Shown here piece after piece: positions 34,265 through 43,251 of a DNA stretch of 64,000 nt (the stretch's first letter is position 1; each line of letters opens with the position of its first letter). Below the pieces are notes generated by a model. The model did no database searches. It had not been told where the DNA came from and worked only from the letters and a program-made list of their open reading frames with translations. The position numbers and the translations under genes were made by a program. This stretch comes from Parvibaculaceae bacterium Mf 1.05b.01 (GTDB lineage: Bacteria > Pseudomonadota > Alphaproteobacteria > Parvibaculales > Parvibaculaceae): assembly GCA_000509225.1 (NCBI GenBank), contig BAOK01000002.1:314496-378495 (forward strand). The letters are read 5' to 3'.

Positions 34265-34600
34265 ATGCCCAAACTTATTGTAGCGCTTAGCGCTGCTCTT
34301 CTCTTCGCGACTAGCGCATTTGCAAACGTGATCACGATCAAGTTTGAACCTGCTGGTGGTGAAGCTGTGTCATTCGCTTTTGACACAGAAGCAAATACAT
34401 CAACAAACCTGGCAACCGGCGACGCAGCCCCATACACGTTTGATGAAGCATCAAACACAATCTGTGGTGCTGGCCCAGATGGTGCAGAACTCTGCGCGAC
34501 GTTCGAAGGCCCTTCGGCTGAACCCACTGTTGGTCAGTCCGGCCCCTACACAACAAACACCGGTACTGCTGGTACCGCCACAATCGTTTCGATTGAGTAG
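34265..34600 (+). CDS. small secreted protein of unknown function (111 aa)
   Basis: I do not recognise this protein. It has a clear signal peptide (MPKLIVALSAALLFATSAFA). The mature part, about 90 residues, is acidic and Thr/Ala/Gly-rich with two cysteines (NTICGAG and AELCATF) that could form one disulfide. There is no membrane segment or lipobox. The Thr/Gly-rich strands suggest a beta-rich extracellular or periplasmic protein. GGGAGG 8 nt before the ATG supports expression. It has a hairpin in its leader. Confidence 0.7.
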   Translation: MPKLIVALSAALLFATSAFANVITIKFEPAGGEAVSFAFDTEANTSTNLATGDAAPYTFDEASNTICGAGPDGAELCATFEGPSAEPTVGQSGPYTTNTGTAGTATIVSIE

Positions 34601-34948
34601 TTTGAGCGTGTAGCTCCTGCCGGTGTCTCACGCTCCGGCATTTAGTCCCACAAAAAAGTTGGGGCGGTTGCGTAACTGCAGCCCCAATACCCACCTAAAG
34701 GCAATCCATAAAAGGCAGCAACTCCCTTAAAGGTGAGAATGATCTGCCTTCGCCAGAGAGTGAAACCTAGTTTGATCTAGGTAAAAGTCCTGGAACCAGC
34801 CCCATCAAGTTTCTTTCCCAAATTGATCTCCGACAATGCAGTTTGTGGGCCACGGCTGCGATGCTTACAATCGTAATTAGTCGATCGTGCAGCGGCCGGT
34901 ATGGTTTGACAGCGACGACGCGGCACTCAATAAACTGGGGAGGTGGAT
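34601..34948. other. 348-bp intergenic region, possible minus-strand small RNA
   Basis: No protein-coding frame is convincing. It contains a minus-strand terminator (34652-34687) with no minus-strand gene upstream of it, a small palindrome CCTAG...CTAGG (34767-34782), and a perfect TTGACA at 34906-34911. That hexamer is too close to the DUF2189 start to give a transcript with the ribosome site. GGGGAGG at 34937-34943 belongs to the next gene. Confidence 0.4.
34652..34687 (-). terminator. minus-strand intrinsic terminator without an assigned gene
   Basis: Arms TTGGGGC (34659-34665) and GCCCCAA (34681-34687). Read on the minus strand the stem is followed by a T-run (complement of AAAAAA at 34652-34657). 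Nothing annotated on the minus strand lies between here and the rightward gene at 34949. Confidence 0.7.
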
Positions 34949-35740
34949 ATGAGTGAAGCACCAACGCAAAAATCAGGCTCTAGCTTGCCACGGGTCAATG
35001 CCCTGACGGCGCAGGAAGTTCGTGAGTGTTTGCAGCTCGGGCTTTCAGATTTTGCGCGTGCTCCTCTTATCGGCATTGTGCTGGGTGCCATCTTCGCGGC
35101 GATTGGGATTGTAATCGTTTTGAGCTTGTTTGCCTCTGACGCGCCATGGCTTGCCTATCCGTTCGCTATTGGGTTTCCGTTGGTTGGCCCTTTTGCGGCT
35201 GCCGGAATCTACGAAGTCAGCCGCATGCTGGAGCGCGATGAAACGCCAAGCCTTGCGTCAGTGTTTTCGGCTATGTGGGCGCAGAGGCGGAGAGAGCTCG
35301 GCTGGATGGCGTTTGTGATGCTGTTTGTGTTTTGGATTTGGATGTACCAGGTGCGGTTGCTGATCGCGCTTTGTCTTGGACTTGTGTCCTTTGCCAGCTT
35401 GCAGGAGTTCTTGACAGTCATTTTGACGACCCAGGAGGGCCTGATTTTCCTAGGGGTCGGTCACGTGGTTGGTGCCGCCCTTGCGCTGATCTTGTTTTCT
35501 ATCACTGTCTTTTCCATGCCGCTTCTGATGGACCGTAGTCTTGATATTGTGACGGCTATGATCACCAGCGTCAGATGTGTCGTGGCCAGCCCCCGGGTGA
35601 TGTTGATTTGGGGGGTGATTGTTACCCTAACCGTATTGATCGCCTGCGTTCCGTTCTTCCTGGGGCTGTTGGTGGTTTTGCCGGTTCTTGGACACACTAC
35701 CTGGCATCTCTATCGCCGGGCTATCGATCCAGCGAGCTGA
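34949..35740 (+). CDS. DUF2189 family membrane protein
   Basis: A 263-residue protein with about six membrane helices. The start SSLPRVNALTAQEVRECLQLGLSDFARAPLIG and AYPFAIGFPLVGPFAAAGIYEVSRMLERDE are the DUF2189 signature. The end VVLPVLGHTTWHLYRRAI is also typical. Function is unknown; members often sit near respiratory genes. ATG 34949 has GGGGAGG 5 nt upstream. The next gene starts 5 bp after the stop, so they are cotranscribed. Confidence 0.9.
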   Translation: MSEAPTQKSGSSLPRVNALTAQEVRECLQLGLSDFARAPLIGIVLGAIFAAIGIVIVLSLFASDAPWLAYPFAIGFPLVGPFAAAGIYEVSRMLERDETPSLASVFSAMWAQRRRELGWMAFVMLFVFWIWMYQVRLLIALCLGLVSFASLQEFLTVILTTQEGLIFLGVGHVVGAALALILFSITVFSMPLLMDRSLDIVTAMITSVRCVVASPRVMLIWGVIVTLTVLIACVPFFLGLLVVLPVLGHTTWHLYRRAIDPAS

Positions 35741-35745
35741 CGCTC

Positions 35746-36240
35746 ATGAAAACGCTTGTGGTTTATTATTCTCGAACAGGCGCCACTCGCAGCATCGCTG
35801 AAGAGTTGGCGCAGTCTTTAGATGCCGAAATTGCAGAGATTACCAGTCCCCGGTTCCACTTGGGTCCGTTTGGCTATTTTCGGGCCGGGTTTGATAGCGT
35901 GCGAGGAAAGCTGCCGCCGATTGATGCGCCAGCCCTCGACTTTGGGGTTTACGATCTGGTGCTTGTTGGGGCGCCGATTTGGACCAGCTATCCGGCCTTA
36001 CCGGTTCGCAGCTTCTTTGCGGGTGCGCAGTCGCTTGGACGCGAGACCGCTCTCTTCTTTACGTGTGAGGGGCATTCACCAGTTCAAGCTGCCGTTGACG
36101 AAGTGCGCCGTCTTTGGCCCCATACCGTTAAGGATGCAATCGCAGTAAATATGAAGGAGCAGGATGAGGTCGCCAGAGCCAATGCGCTTCTTGATTTTAC
36201 TGTGCGCTTAGGCGTAGAGGGCCCCGCCGGCATTGTATAG
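35746..36240 (+). CDS. flavodoxin-like protein
   Basis: A 164-residue flavodoxin fold. The FMN phosphate loop is VVYYSRTGATRSIAEELA at the very start. DLVLVGAPIWTSYPALPVRSFF and TALFFTCEGHS supply the other two FMN-binding loops. Proteins of this short flavodoxin type carry electrons or act as NAD(P)H quinone reductases. It follows the DUF2189 gene by 5 bp. A weak hairpin (GGCTC...GAGCC, 36273-36290) lies between it and the convergent dehydrogenase. Confidence 0.85.
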   Translation: MKTLVVYYSRTGATRSIAEELAQSLDAEIAEITSPRFHLGPFGYFRAGFDSVRGKLPPIDAPALDFGVYDLVLVGAPIWTSYPALPVRSFFAGAQSLGRETALFFTCEGHSPVQAAVDEVRRLWPHTVKDAIAVNMKEQDEVARANALLDFTVRLGVEGPAGIV

Positions 36241-36282
36241 CCATTGCCGACGGGAAGTTTCGTGTGGTCTTAGGCTCTTCTT

Positions 36283-37413
36283 CTAGAGCCCTTTGTTTGG
36301 CAGGATGATGTATTTCTCGCCGGTTCTTTTTGCGACATAATCCTGTACTGCGCTCGCAGACAGAGCTTCTTCCAGTGACAGTTCGCTGGTATAGGCACTT
36401 GCGAAGGTTGTCTTGATTTCGTCCGCGACACGTTTTTGCAACTCGGCTGCTTTTTCCATACCCACGCGACCCAGGAAGAGAGGCAGCAACCATCCTCCAA
36501 CGCTCCAGGACATGCCATAGCCACGGTTCAGCACTGTTGGCGAGAGATCCAGGCCGCCATAGAGGTAGACCTGCTTCATGGTCGACGACCCATATGTGTT
36601 AAGACCACTTGCGTCGCGACTGGCCGCCCGTTCCATGCAGGTCAGGATGGTGTCTGCAAGCTTTCCGCCGCCTGTTGCATCAAACGCGATGGTTGCGCCG
36701 GTCGCTTCGAGCGCATCCGTCAGATCATTGAAAAAACTGTCTTTTGAAGAGTCACAGACATATTTAGCGCCGAGCGATTTTAGAAGGTCGACCTGTTCTT
36801 GTTTGCGCACGATGTTTACGAGATCGACGCCATCAGCCAGACAGATCTTGTTCAACATCTGACCAAGGTTTGAGGCCGCGGCTGTGTGAACAAGCGCCTT
36901 GTGTCCCTCAAGCTTCATGGTTTCGACCATGCCTAGTGCGGTCAGCGGGTTGACGAAGCTGGACGCGGCTTCGATGGCCGTTGTGCCGTCATTATGGACC
37001 AGACAAGCTGCGGCCGGCACGCAGACATATTGCGCATAAGAGGCGCCCGACGTAGCGGAGACCACTTTCCCCATAAGTGCCTGTGCGGCGGGGTCGTCGC
37101 CAGCGGCGATGACTGTTCCTGCTCCTTCGTTGCCCACGGGAACGGGCATGTCCAACCGCGAGCGCACCATGCCCAGGCGCTTTTCTGGCACGGGCGCCAT
37201 GAAGGCTGGCTTGCCGCCAACGGAGGTTTCCTTACCGTCGGTGATCGCGGCCGGTCCAAACATGGGGCCCATGTCTGACGGGTTGATGGGGGCGGCTTCC
37301 ATGCGGATAACTACCTGGTCTTTCGCGGGGGTCGGGACATCAACGTCGGTGAGGTAGAGCTCCAGCTCTCCCGCCTTGCTGATCTTCGACAGCATTTGCA
37401 GTCCTTTGGACAT
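36283..37413 (-). CDS. zinc-binding-dehydrogenase family (MDR) oxidoreductase
   Basis: A 376-residue medium-chain dehydrogenase/reductase. The N-terminal GroES-like domain has VVIRMEAAPINPSDM and PVGNEGAGTVIAAGDD. The nucleotide-binding domain has ALVHTAAASNLGQML and VNIVRKQEQVDLLKSLGAKYVCDSS. The zinc-ligand cysteines of alcohol dehydrogenases are not seen, so it is nearer to quinone oxidoreductases. GGGAG precedes the ATG at 37413. The substrate is unknown. Confidence 0.85.
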   Translation of the reverse strand: MSKGLQMLSKISKAGELELYLTDVDVPTPAKDQVVIRMEAAPINPSDMGPMFGPAAITDGKETSVGGKPAFMAPVPEKRLGMVRSRLDMPVPVGNEGAGTVIAAGDDPAAQALMGKVVSATSGASYAQYVCVPAAACLVHNDGTTAIEAASSFVNPLTALGMVETMKLEGHKALVHTAAASNLGQMLNKICLADGVDLVNIVRKQEQVDLLKSLGAKYVCDSSKDSFFNDLTDALEATGATIAFDATGGGKLADTILTCMERAASRDASGLNTYGSSTMKQVYLYGGLDLSPTVLNRGYGMSWSVGGWLLPLFLGRVGMEKAAELQKRVADEIKTTFASAYTSELSLEEALSASAVQDYVAKRTGEKYIILPNKGL

Positions 37414-37598
37414 TATTCACTCCCATGCGTAGGTGCCGCCGAATTGATTATTGCAGGGGCGGCTTGATTAGAATTGGGAGAACCATAGCACGGTAAATGC
37501 GTGATTGGGCCAACGCAGGTTGCACCTGCTTTTCTGCACTTAGGGGATATTTACAAATTTCTCTGTTGTTTCGCGCTAAGCCTGATGACCTTCCAGGC

Positions 37599-38384
37599 TT
37601 AGGAAACACGCAGGACAGCGAGACGCGTGCCTTTGATGTGCTTGATGGGGTGGGCCTTGCCGAGTTCGTTCAGATATTGCCAGACACCAACGCAGGGGGG
37701 CGAATAATCGTGCCAGAAAACCAAGCCGCCTGGCTTGGTCATCTTTATCGCTTTTTCGGTGTCACTCTTCACGTAGGAATAGGCGTGACTGCCGTCAATA
37801 AAGACGAGGTCACATGAATTGGCCCAAGGCGTTTCGTCGAACTCTTTGCTGTCACCAAAGAACTGTTCGACCTTTCCTTCGACCGGCGTTCCTGAATAGT
37901 GGAAGTTCGTGAACGTGCTTTCTTCTTTTGCAATCTGGGTCCAGCGCGCATTGTCAGGATCGTCGCTGTCGGCGCGATATGTGTCCAGCGTATCGGGTGT
38001 CAGCGTGATGGTTCCCACGCGGGCCCCCTCAGGTGCGTTGCGTGCGAGAAGGTAGGTAGTGCGCCCGGTACAGGTGCCAAACTCAAAAATCGTCTTGGAC
38101 TTTTTTGCCAGAGCTGCCAGGACCCAGACTTCGTCAATCGTGGTTGAAGCCTGTGACCCTTGTTCGCCGAGGACGACGGCTTCTGCGGTGAGAGCCGTTC
38201 CTGTCTCGCTTTCAGCAAAAATCTCGTCCACATCCTGCGGATTGACTTCCGGCAATGCGTCACCGTCAAAGAGTGGGCGTCCTTTACGGCGGCGTCGCTC
38301 TTTCAATCCATATTTTAATGCCCAGCCAGCCAATCCGAGGCTCACCACCACCAACCCCAGAAGGGTGATTTCAAAGTTGGACAT
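37599..38384 (-). CDS. class I SAM-dependent methyltransferase with membrane anchor
   Basis: A 261-residue protein. Residues 3-25 form one membrane helix followed by a positively charged patch (KERRRRKGR). The methyltransferase domain resembles the Methyltransf_24/CmcI-type: TIFEFGTCTGRTTYLLARN (SAM loop), DLVFIDGSHAYSYVKSDTEKA and GLVFWHDYSPPCVGVWQYL. The methylated substrate is unknown. The start at 38384 was preferred because the frame 5' of it is not protein-like and AAACAGGA precedes it. Confidence 0.82.
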   Translation of the reverse strand: MSNFEITLLGLVVVSLGLAGWALKYGLKERRRRKGRPLFDGDALPEVNPQDVDEIFAESETGTALTAEAVVLGEQGSQASTTIDEVWVLAALAKKSKTIFEFGTCTGRTTYLLARNAPEGARVGTITLTPDTLDTYRADSDDPDNARWTQIAKEESTFTNFHYSGTPVEGKVEQFFGDSKEFDETPWANSCDLVFIDGSHAYSYVKSDTEKAIKMTKPGGLVFWHDYSPPCVGVWQYLNELGKAHPIKHIKGTRLAVLRVS

Positions 38385-38574
38385 TCCTGTTTCCCCAGTC
38401 CCTGGCCCCAGGCCAGTCGCAAGCATTTCCCTGGTCGCATCTTCTTACATGCGCGGGTGAGCGACAAGGTTAGACGCGAATAATGAGATGGTATCAAGGG
38501 GTATGCGAACTGGAAAACCGTGGTAGAAAGCGGTTATCTTATCGGCGCAAGCGAAATTGAAAGCGGCGGATCTC

Positions 38575-38871
38575 ATGCAATCACTACTTATCCTGATTTA
38601 CCAGGTCATCAATCTCTACATTTATGTGGTCGTCGCCAGCGCCATCTTTAGCTGGCTGGTCGCTTTCAATGTCATAAACCCGCAAAATCGCTTTGTTTAC
38701 ACGGTGGTCGACATTCTCTACCGGCTGACGGAACCCGCTCTTCGGCCAATCCGACGGATTATGCCGGATTTAGGGGGCGTGGATATCTCGCCGGTCGTCC
38801 TCATTCTTGGCCTGATATTCCTTCAGAACTTGATTATCGAGCTGTTTGGATCGGTTCGAGCTGGCATCTGA
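38575..38871 (+). CDS. YggT family membrane protein
   Basis: A 98-residue protein with two membrane helices. NLYIYVVVASAIFSWLVAFNVINPQN, ILYRLTEPALRPIRRIMPDLGGVDISPVVLIL and FLQNLI are the YggT (PF02325) signature. The family is linked to osmotic tolerance and cell division/membrane organisation, mechanism unknown. ATG 38575 chosen; a TTG 18 bp upstream is the only alternative. folD follows 109 bp downstream. Confidence 0.92.
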   Translation: MQSLLILIYQVINLYIYVVVASAIFSWLVAFNVINPQNRFVYTVVDILYRLTEPALRPIRRIMPDLGGVDISPVVLILGLIFLQNLIIELFGSVRAGI

Positions 38872-38980
38872 ACGACCCTGCCTCTTTGGCTCCTATTGAT
38901 GATCCGTAGGAGCGCGGGGCCTGGCGCAAGGTTTGGTTCGGTGAACTTGTTGGTGACATAGGCATGGATAGCTGTTGACG

Positions 38981-39883
38981 ATGACTGAGGCGACACGGAT
39001 AGAAGGCAAGGTCTTCTCCTCTCAATTGAGGGAGAAAGTGGCGGGGCATGTGGCCTGGCTGCAGCAAAAGCACGGCATCACGCCAGGGCTCGCGGTTGTC
39101 CTGGTCGGGGACGATCCAGCGTCTGAGGTTTATGTGCGCAACAAGGGCATTGCCACCCGGGAAGCGGGCATGCATTCCATCGAGTATAGGTTGCCGGCTG
39201 ATGCCACCGAGGAAGAAGTCCTCGACCGGGTACGCGCTCTTAATGCTGATGAGGATGTGCATGGCGTGCTCGTTCAGTTCCCTGTGCCCGATCAGATATC
39301 CCAACAGACAGTGATTGATACGATTGATCCTGCGAAGGACGTTGATGGGCTCCATCCATTGAACGCGGGGCGTTTGTCGTCCGGTCTTCCTGGTCTTGTT
39401 TCCTGCACGCCGCTTGGGTGCCTTATCATGGCGCGTGCAAGCGTCGAGGGTGGGCTTTCGGGCAAGCACGCTGTGGTTCTTGGCAGGTCCAACTTGGTCG
39501 GCAAGCCGGTGGCTCAGCTGTTGCTCAATGAAAACTGTACGGTAACCATCGCTCATTCACGGACGCAAAACCTGCCTGAGATTATTGGTCAGGCAGACAT
39601 TCTTGTGGCAGCCGTGGGGCGCCCGAAAATGGTTGAAGGCAGTTGGATTAAAGAAGGAGCAGTGGTTATCGACGTCGGCATCAACCGTGTCCCCGCTCCA
39701 GAAAAGGGTGAAGGCAAAACGCGTCTTGTTGGTGATGTTGACTATCAGGCTGCCTTGTCCAGAGCTTCGGCGATTACACCGGTGCCAGGTGGGGTTGGTC
39801 TCATGACCGTCGCCTGCCTTATTCGCAATACTGTTGTTGCTGCCTTCATGCAAAACGGCATTGCACCGCCTGTTGATCTTTAA
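38981..39883 (+). CDS. folD: FolD, methylenetetrahydrofolate dehydrogenase/cyclohydrolase
   Basis: A 300-residue bifunctional enzyme: it oxidises 5,10-methylene-THF to methenyl-THF and hydrolyses that to 10-formyl-THF. Visible signatures are [20 protein letters not shown]-like segments ([19 protein letters not shown]), [44 protein letters not shown] (NADP loop) and [18 protein letters not shown]. Length and order are normal. The ATG at 38981 overlaps no neighbour; the aldo/keto reductase starts 11 bp after its stop, so they may be cotranscribed. Confidence 0.96.
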   Translation: MTEATRIEGKVFSSQLREKVAGHVAWLQQKHGITPGLAVVLVGDDPASEVYVRNKGIATREAGMHSIEYRLPADATEEEVLDRVRALNADEDVHGVLVQFPVPDQISQQTVIDTIDPAKDVDGLHPLNAGRLSSGLPGLVSCTPLGCLIMARASVEGGLSGKHAVVLGRSNLVGKPVAQLLLNENCTVTIAHSRTQNLPEIIGQADILVAAVGRPKMVEGSWIKEGAVVIDVGINRVPAPEKGEGKTRLVGDVDYQAALSRASAITPVPGGVGLMTVACLIRNTVVAAFMQNGIAPPVDL

Positions 39884-39894
39884 AAGGATTTTCC

Positions 39895-40890
39895 ATGGAA
39901 ACCCGCACTCTTGGATCCCTCTGGCCTGTCAGCCTGCTTACACTCGGCGGCGGTGGCCTTGGTCAGATCTGGGGGGAGACCTCTCGGGAGGAGGCCGTCG
40001 CAACGGTACGTGCTGCGGCAGATGCGGGGATCAATCTATTCGATGCTGCGCCCATGTATGGGCGGGGTGAAGCTGAGATGGTTTTCGGGGAGGCCTTTGA
40101 TGGCTCCCCTCCAGAGGGTGCGCGGTTTACAACGAAATGCCAGGTCGGATCGCCGCCAGCTGGTGACGTCTATGAGAAGCTCGAAAAATCTGTCGTGCGG
40201 TCGTTGAAGACCATGAAGATTGATCGTGTGGACCTCTTCTTTCTACATTCGAACATCTGCCCTGATGATTACATCTACGCTCAAAACGCAGATGTGCAGC
40301 ATGTTTTTGCGACGAAATGGTCGCTCTACGAAAACACGCTCATTCCGGCTTTCGAGAAGTTGAAAGAAAAAGGCCTCATTGCGGATTGGGGCATCACCGG
40401 CACAGGCCTACCAAAGACAATTATGGATGCTTTGCGGGCAGATAAGCGACCTGCGGCCGCGCAAGTGGTGACCAACTTTTTGGACAGCGCTGGCAGCATG
40501 AAACGGTATGAGGAGCCGCCGGAGCCGCGCAATATTGCGCGTACGGCGGCAAATAATGGTGTTGGTGTTTTAGGCATTCGTGCTGTTCAGGCTGGGGCTC
40601 TGACTGCGGCGTTAGACCGGGAAGCGGCGCCGGAAGAACATGCGGACTATGACAAGGCGGCACCCTACCGGGCATTGGCGCTTGAGTTGGGTGAAGACCC
40701 TGCCGTCTTGGCGCATCGCTATGCATTGGCCATGGCCGGTGTTGATACGGTCATTCTCGGTGTGAAGAACCGTCAAGAGCTCAATGACCTGGTTGAGGGC
40801 GCCAATAAGGGCCCGCTCGATCCTGAGATTATCGCGCGTATTGATGCGCTCCGCCTGAACTTCCAAATACCTCGCATGCCCCTGGACTAG
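39895..40890 (+). CDS. aldo/keto reductase
   Basis: A 331-residue AKR-family TIM barrel. The catalytic tetrad is visible: Asp in INLFDAAPMYGRGE with the Tyr, Lys in FTTKCQVG and His in VDLFFLHSNI. The C-terminal cofactor region has LAHRYALAMAGVDTVILGVKNRQELNDLVEG. It probably reduces an aldehyde or ketone with NADPH. It starts 11 bp after folD; AAGGATTTTCC precedes the ATG. Confidence 0.9.
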   Translation: METRTLGSLWPVSLLTLGGGGLGQIWGETSREEAVATVRAAADAGINLFDAAPMYGRGEAEMVFGEAFDGSPPEGARFTTKCQVGSPPAGDVYEKLEKSVVRSLKTMKIDRVDLFFLHSNICPDDYIYAQNADVQHVFATKWSLYENTLIPAFEKLKEKGLIADWGITGTGLPKTIMDALRADKRPAAAQVVTNFLDSAGSMKRYEEPPEPRNIARTAANNGVGVLGIRAVQAGALTAALDREAAPEEHADYDKAAPYRALALELGEDPAVLAHRYALAMAGVDTVILGVKNRQELNDLVEGANKGPLDPEIIARIDALRLNFQIPRMPLD

Positions 40891-40929
40891 GGCTTTGGCC
40901 TTGGGGCGAGGCAAAAAGTGGAGGCGTCC

Positions 40930-42396
40930 GTGCATCACCTGAAACTGCTTCTCACGGTCGCCCTGCTTATCCTGGCATGGGTCGCTCCGGCACAGTCGGC
41001 GCTTCCGGGCACGCCGGAAGGTGGCATGTTAAGCTGGCCGCGCGCAGAAATGGCACGGGCTCTTTCGCTCTATATACCTAGACGCATGGCAGAGGAGGAT
41101 GTGCGCGCTCTTTCTGTTGTGGTTGTCGCAGACGGGCAAATTGTCTTTGAGCAAGGCTATGGCAGGGCAGACACTTTTGGGTCTGAACCCGTCACGGCCA
41201 ATACTCTGTTTGAGGCAGCCTCGCTCGGAAAGCCGGTCGCTGCTGTTGGGGCGCTGTCCATGGTGCGGGAGGGAACGCTCGACCTGGATAAGCCGCTTGG
41301 TGCTAAACTGACGGCGCCCTGGCTCGGCGATGATGACGATCATCGATTGATTACTCTGCGCCATGTTCTCACCCATACATCGGGGCTCACCAATTTTATC
41401 AGGTGCTGCAGCGATGAAAGCTGGACGACACCGGGCGAAACCTTCGCCTATTCCGGCGTGGGCTATATGTATATGGGCCATGTCATGGCTCAGCTTGACG
41501 AGAAGCCTTTCGAAAGTGTCATGCGGGCCCGTGTGTTGGGACCGCTTGGTATGGCATCATCGGGATATGGTTTGGCGGAGCCCCTGGTGGCTACTGTCGC
41601 CCGCGGTTTTGTCCCCTTCTATCAGGTGCTGCTCTCATTTTTTGTGCCGCTTCTTCTACTCTCGATCGTCTCCGTTTTGCTCACTTTCCTCGTTGTGCGG
41701 TTTGGTCTTAATCGCTTGAAGCTGGAGCCGGTGGATTTTGCGCCCGCAATTTTTGTGTCGCTGGTGGGCACCCTTGGGATCATCTGGCTACTTCTCGGCG
41801 GCTGGGGCTTGCTCTTCGTTCTTGGCAGTGTGGTCGTCTACGTCCTTCTGTTTTTTCTCGGTGTATTGGTGCTCGGCACTGCATTTGCCTTTCTGGGACT
41901 CTTGGGCCCTGCGGACGGCACGCTGTCGCGTGGCGGGCAGCAGACCAACCCGGTTGCCATCGCTGTTGCTGTTGGGCTTGTGTTCGTGGTCAGCCTTCTG
42001 ATCATGGACCGCAACACACCTGTGCCGGCAATGGCGGGGGACGCGATCAATCCTGCCTCATCGTTTCGGGCCAGCGCCCATGACCTCGGTCTCTTTGTTG
42101 AAGGGGTGCTTCGAGGTGAGGTGATTGGATCTGAGCTTCGCGATCGTGTGTTGGTGGAGAATGCCCCGATCGAGGCGGGTATAGGCTGGGGGCTGGGCTT
42201 TGGAACACGTGAGGGCAGGAGTGGCCTTACAGGCTGGCAATGGGGCTCAAATCCCGGATTTCAATCGCTTATGGTCGTTGATCCGGAACGGGGCGCGGGT
42301 ATTGTTGTGCTCACGAATTCGTCGACGGCGGGGCCTCTGGTGCAAGAGATTGCTGGTCACGTGATGGGAGAAACGCCAGGCTGGTCGCTGCCTTAA
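40930..42396 (+). CDS. serine beta-lactamase-fold hydrolase interrupted by a transmembrane block
   Basis: A 488-residue protein from GTG 40930 (GGAGG 5 nt upstream); GTG 40918 is in frame. A signal peptide (about 1-22) leads into a beta-lactamase/penicillin-binding domain: FEAASLGKP gives the S-x-x-K (Ser98, Lys101) and FAYSGVGYMYMG the Y-x-x motif (Tyr174). About 130 residues (231-359) then form four or so membrane helices. After them the domain resumes with SSFRASAHDLGLFVEGVL, GIGWGLGFG and WQWGSNPGFQSLMVV (the third catalytic block, Trp-Gly in place of His/Lys-Thr-Gly). Substrate unknown. Confidence 0.82.
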   Translation: MHHLKLLLTVALLILAWVAPAQSALPGTPEGGMLSWPRAEMARALSLYIPRRMAEEDVRALSVVVVADGQIVFEQGYGRADTFGSEPVTANTLFEAASLGKPVAAVGALSMVREGTLDLDKPLGAKLTAPWLGDDDDHRLITLRHVLTHTSGLTNFIRCCSDESWTTPGETFAYSGVGYMYMGHVMAQLDEKPFESVMRARVLGPLGMASSGYGLAEPLVATVARGFVPFYQVLLSFFVPLLLLSIVSVLLTFLVVRFGLNRLKLEPVDFAPAIFVSLVGTLGIIWLLLGGWGLLFVLGSVVVYVLLFFLGVLVLGTAFAFLGLLGPADGTLSRGGQQTNPVAIAVAVGLVFVVSLLIMDRNTPVPAMAGDAINPASSFRASAHDLGLFVEGVLRGEVIGSELRDRVLVENAPIEAGIGWGLGFGTREGRSGLTGWQWGSNPGFQSLMVVDPERGAGIVVLTNSSTAGPLVQEIAGHVMGETPGWSLP

Positions 42397-42423
42397 GATA
42401 AGGCCTGGTCGGAGGAGATTGGG

Positions 42424-43095
42424 ATGCAGTCTTTCGATGTGATTTTCAAGCGGGCATGCAAACGCCATGGAGGCGAGAAAGAAGTCGCGGCGCAGCTATC
42501 CAAGCCCAAGTCGAAAGCTGCGCTTAAGAAGATAGCCGATGACCGCTGGCTGGCCGGGATGACACGGGCTGTCTTTCAGGCCGGGTTCTCGTGGAAGGTG
42601 ATCGACGCTAAGTGGCCTGGCTTTGAAGAAGCATTTGAAGGCTTTGATGCGCCCCGTGTTGCCTTTTATGCCGATGAAGATTTGGAGCGCCTCGTCTCCG
42701 ACAAACGCATTGTGCGTAACGGCGCGAAGATCAAAGCCACGATTACAAATGCGCGGTTGGTGGCAGAGTTGGCGGCGGAGCACGGCAGCGCCGGTGCGTT
42801 CTTTGCCAATTCCAACCCCGAAAACTACGTTGATCTGCTGGACATTCTGAAGACGCGCGGCAGCTATCTCTCTGGCGGTTCTGCTCAATATTTTCTCAGA
42901 TCTTCAGGTGTTGATAGTTGGATCATGTCGTCCTCCGTCGTTGCCGCCTTGAAACAGGCGGGTGTTGTTGACAAAGCGCCGACGTCGAAGAAGGCGTTAG
43001 TGGCAACCCAGGATGCGTTCAACCAATGGCGTGAAGAGAGTGGCCGGTCTCTCACAGAAATCAGCCGGATCTTGGCGCTCTCTGCGGATGGCTAA
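42424..43095 (+). CDS. DNA-3-methyladenine glycosylase I family protein (Tag-like)
   Basis: A 223-residue protein of the HhH-GPD-related Tag family: MTRAVFQAGFSWKVIDAKWPGFEEAFEGFD is the signature, followed by IVRNGAKIKATITNARLV. Tag-type enzymes excise alkylated adenine. The zinc-ligand cysteines and histidines of E. coli Tag are not obvious, which is common in the longer alphaproteobacterial relatives. GGAGGAGATTGGG precedes the ATG; the upstream serine hydrolase ends 27 bp before, so the two may be cotranscribed. Confidence 0.82.
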   Translation: MQSFDVIFKRACKRHGGEKEVAAQLSKPKSKAALKKIADDRWLAGMTRAVFQAGFSWKVIDAKWPGFEEAFEGFDAPRVAFYADEDLERLVSDKRIVRNGAKIKATITNARLVAELAAEHGSAGAFFANSNPENYVDLLDILKTRGSYLSGGSAQYFLRSSGVDSWIMSSSVVAALKQAGVVDKAPTSKKALVATQDAFNQWREESGRSLTEISRILALSADG

Positions 43096-43251
43096 ATTGG
43101 TTCTGTGGGTTTGGTCAGATTGGTCTGGCTGTTCCAATTGGAGGGTATTATGGTCTGGGCTTCGGGGTAATACGGTCCCCCGGAGTTTTAGGCATCACGC
43201 CCAAGTACCGTTCGATCACGCCTGATTGCAGGCGCGACGAACGAGGTATTT

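Noticed and set aside
34906-34934. TTGACA with an AT-rich -10 as the DUF2189 promoter
   Set aside because: The transcript would start after most of the ribosome site at 34937-34943, so it cannot drive normal translation.
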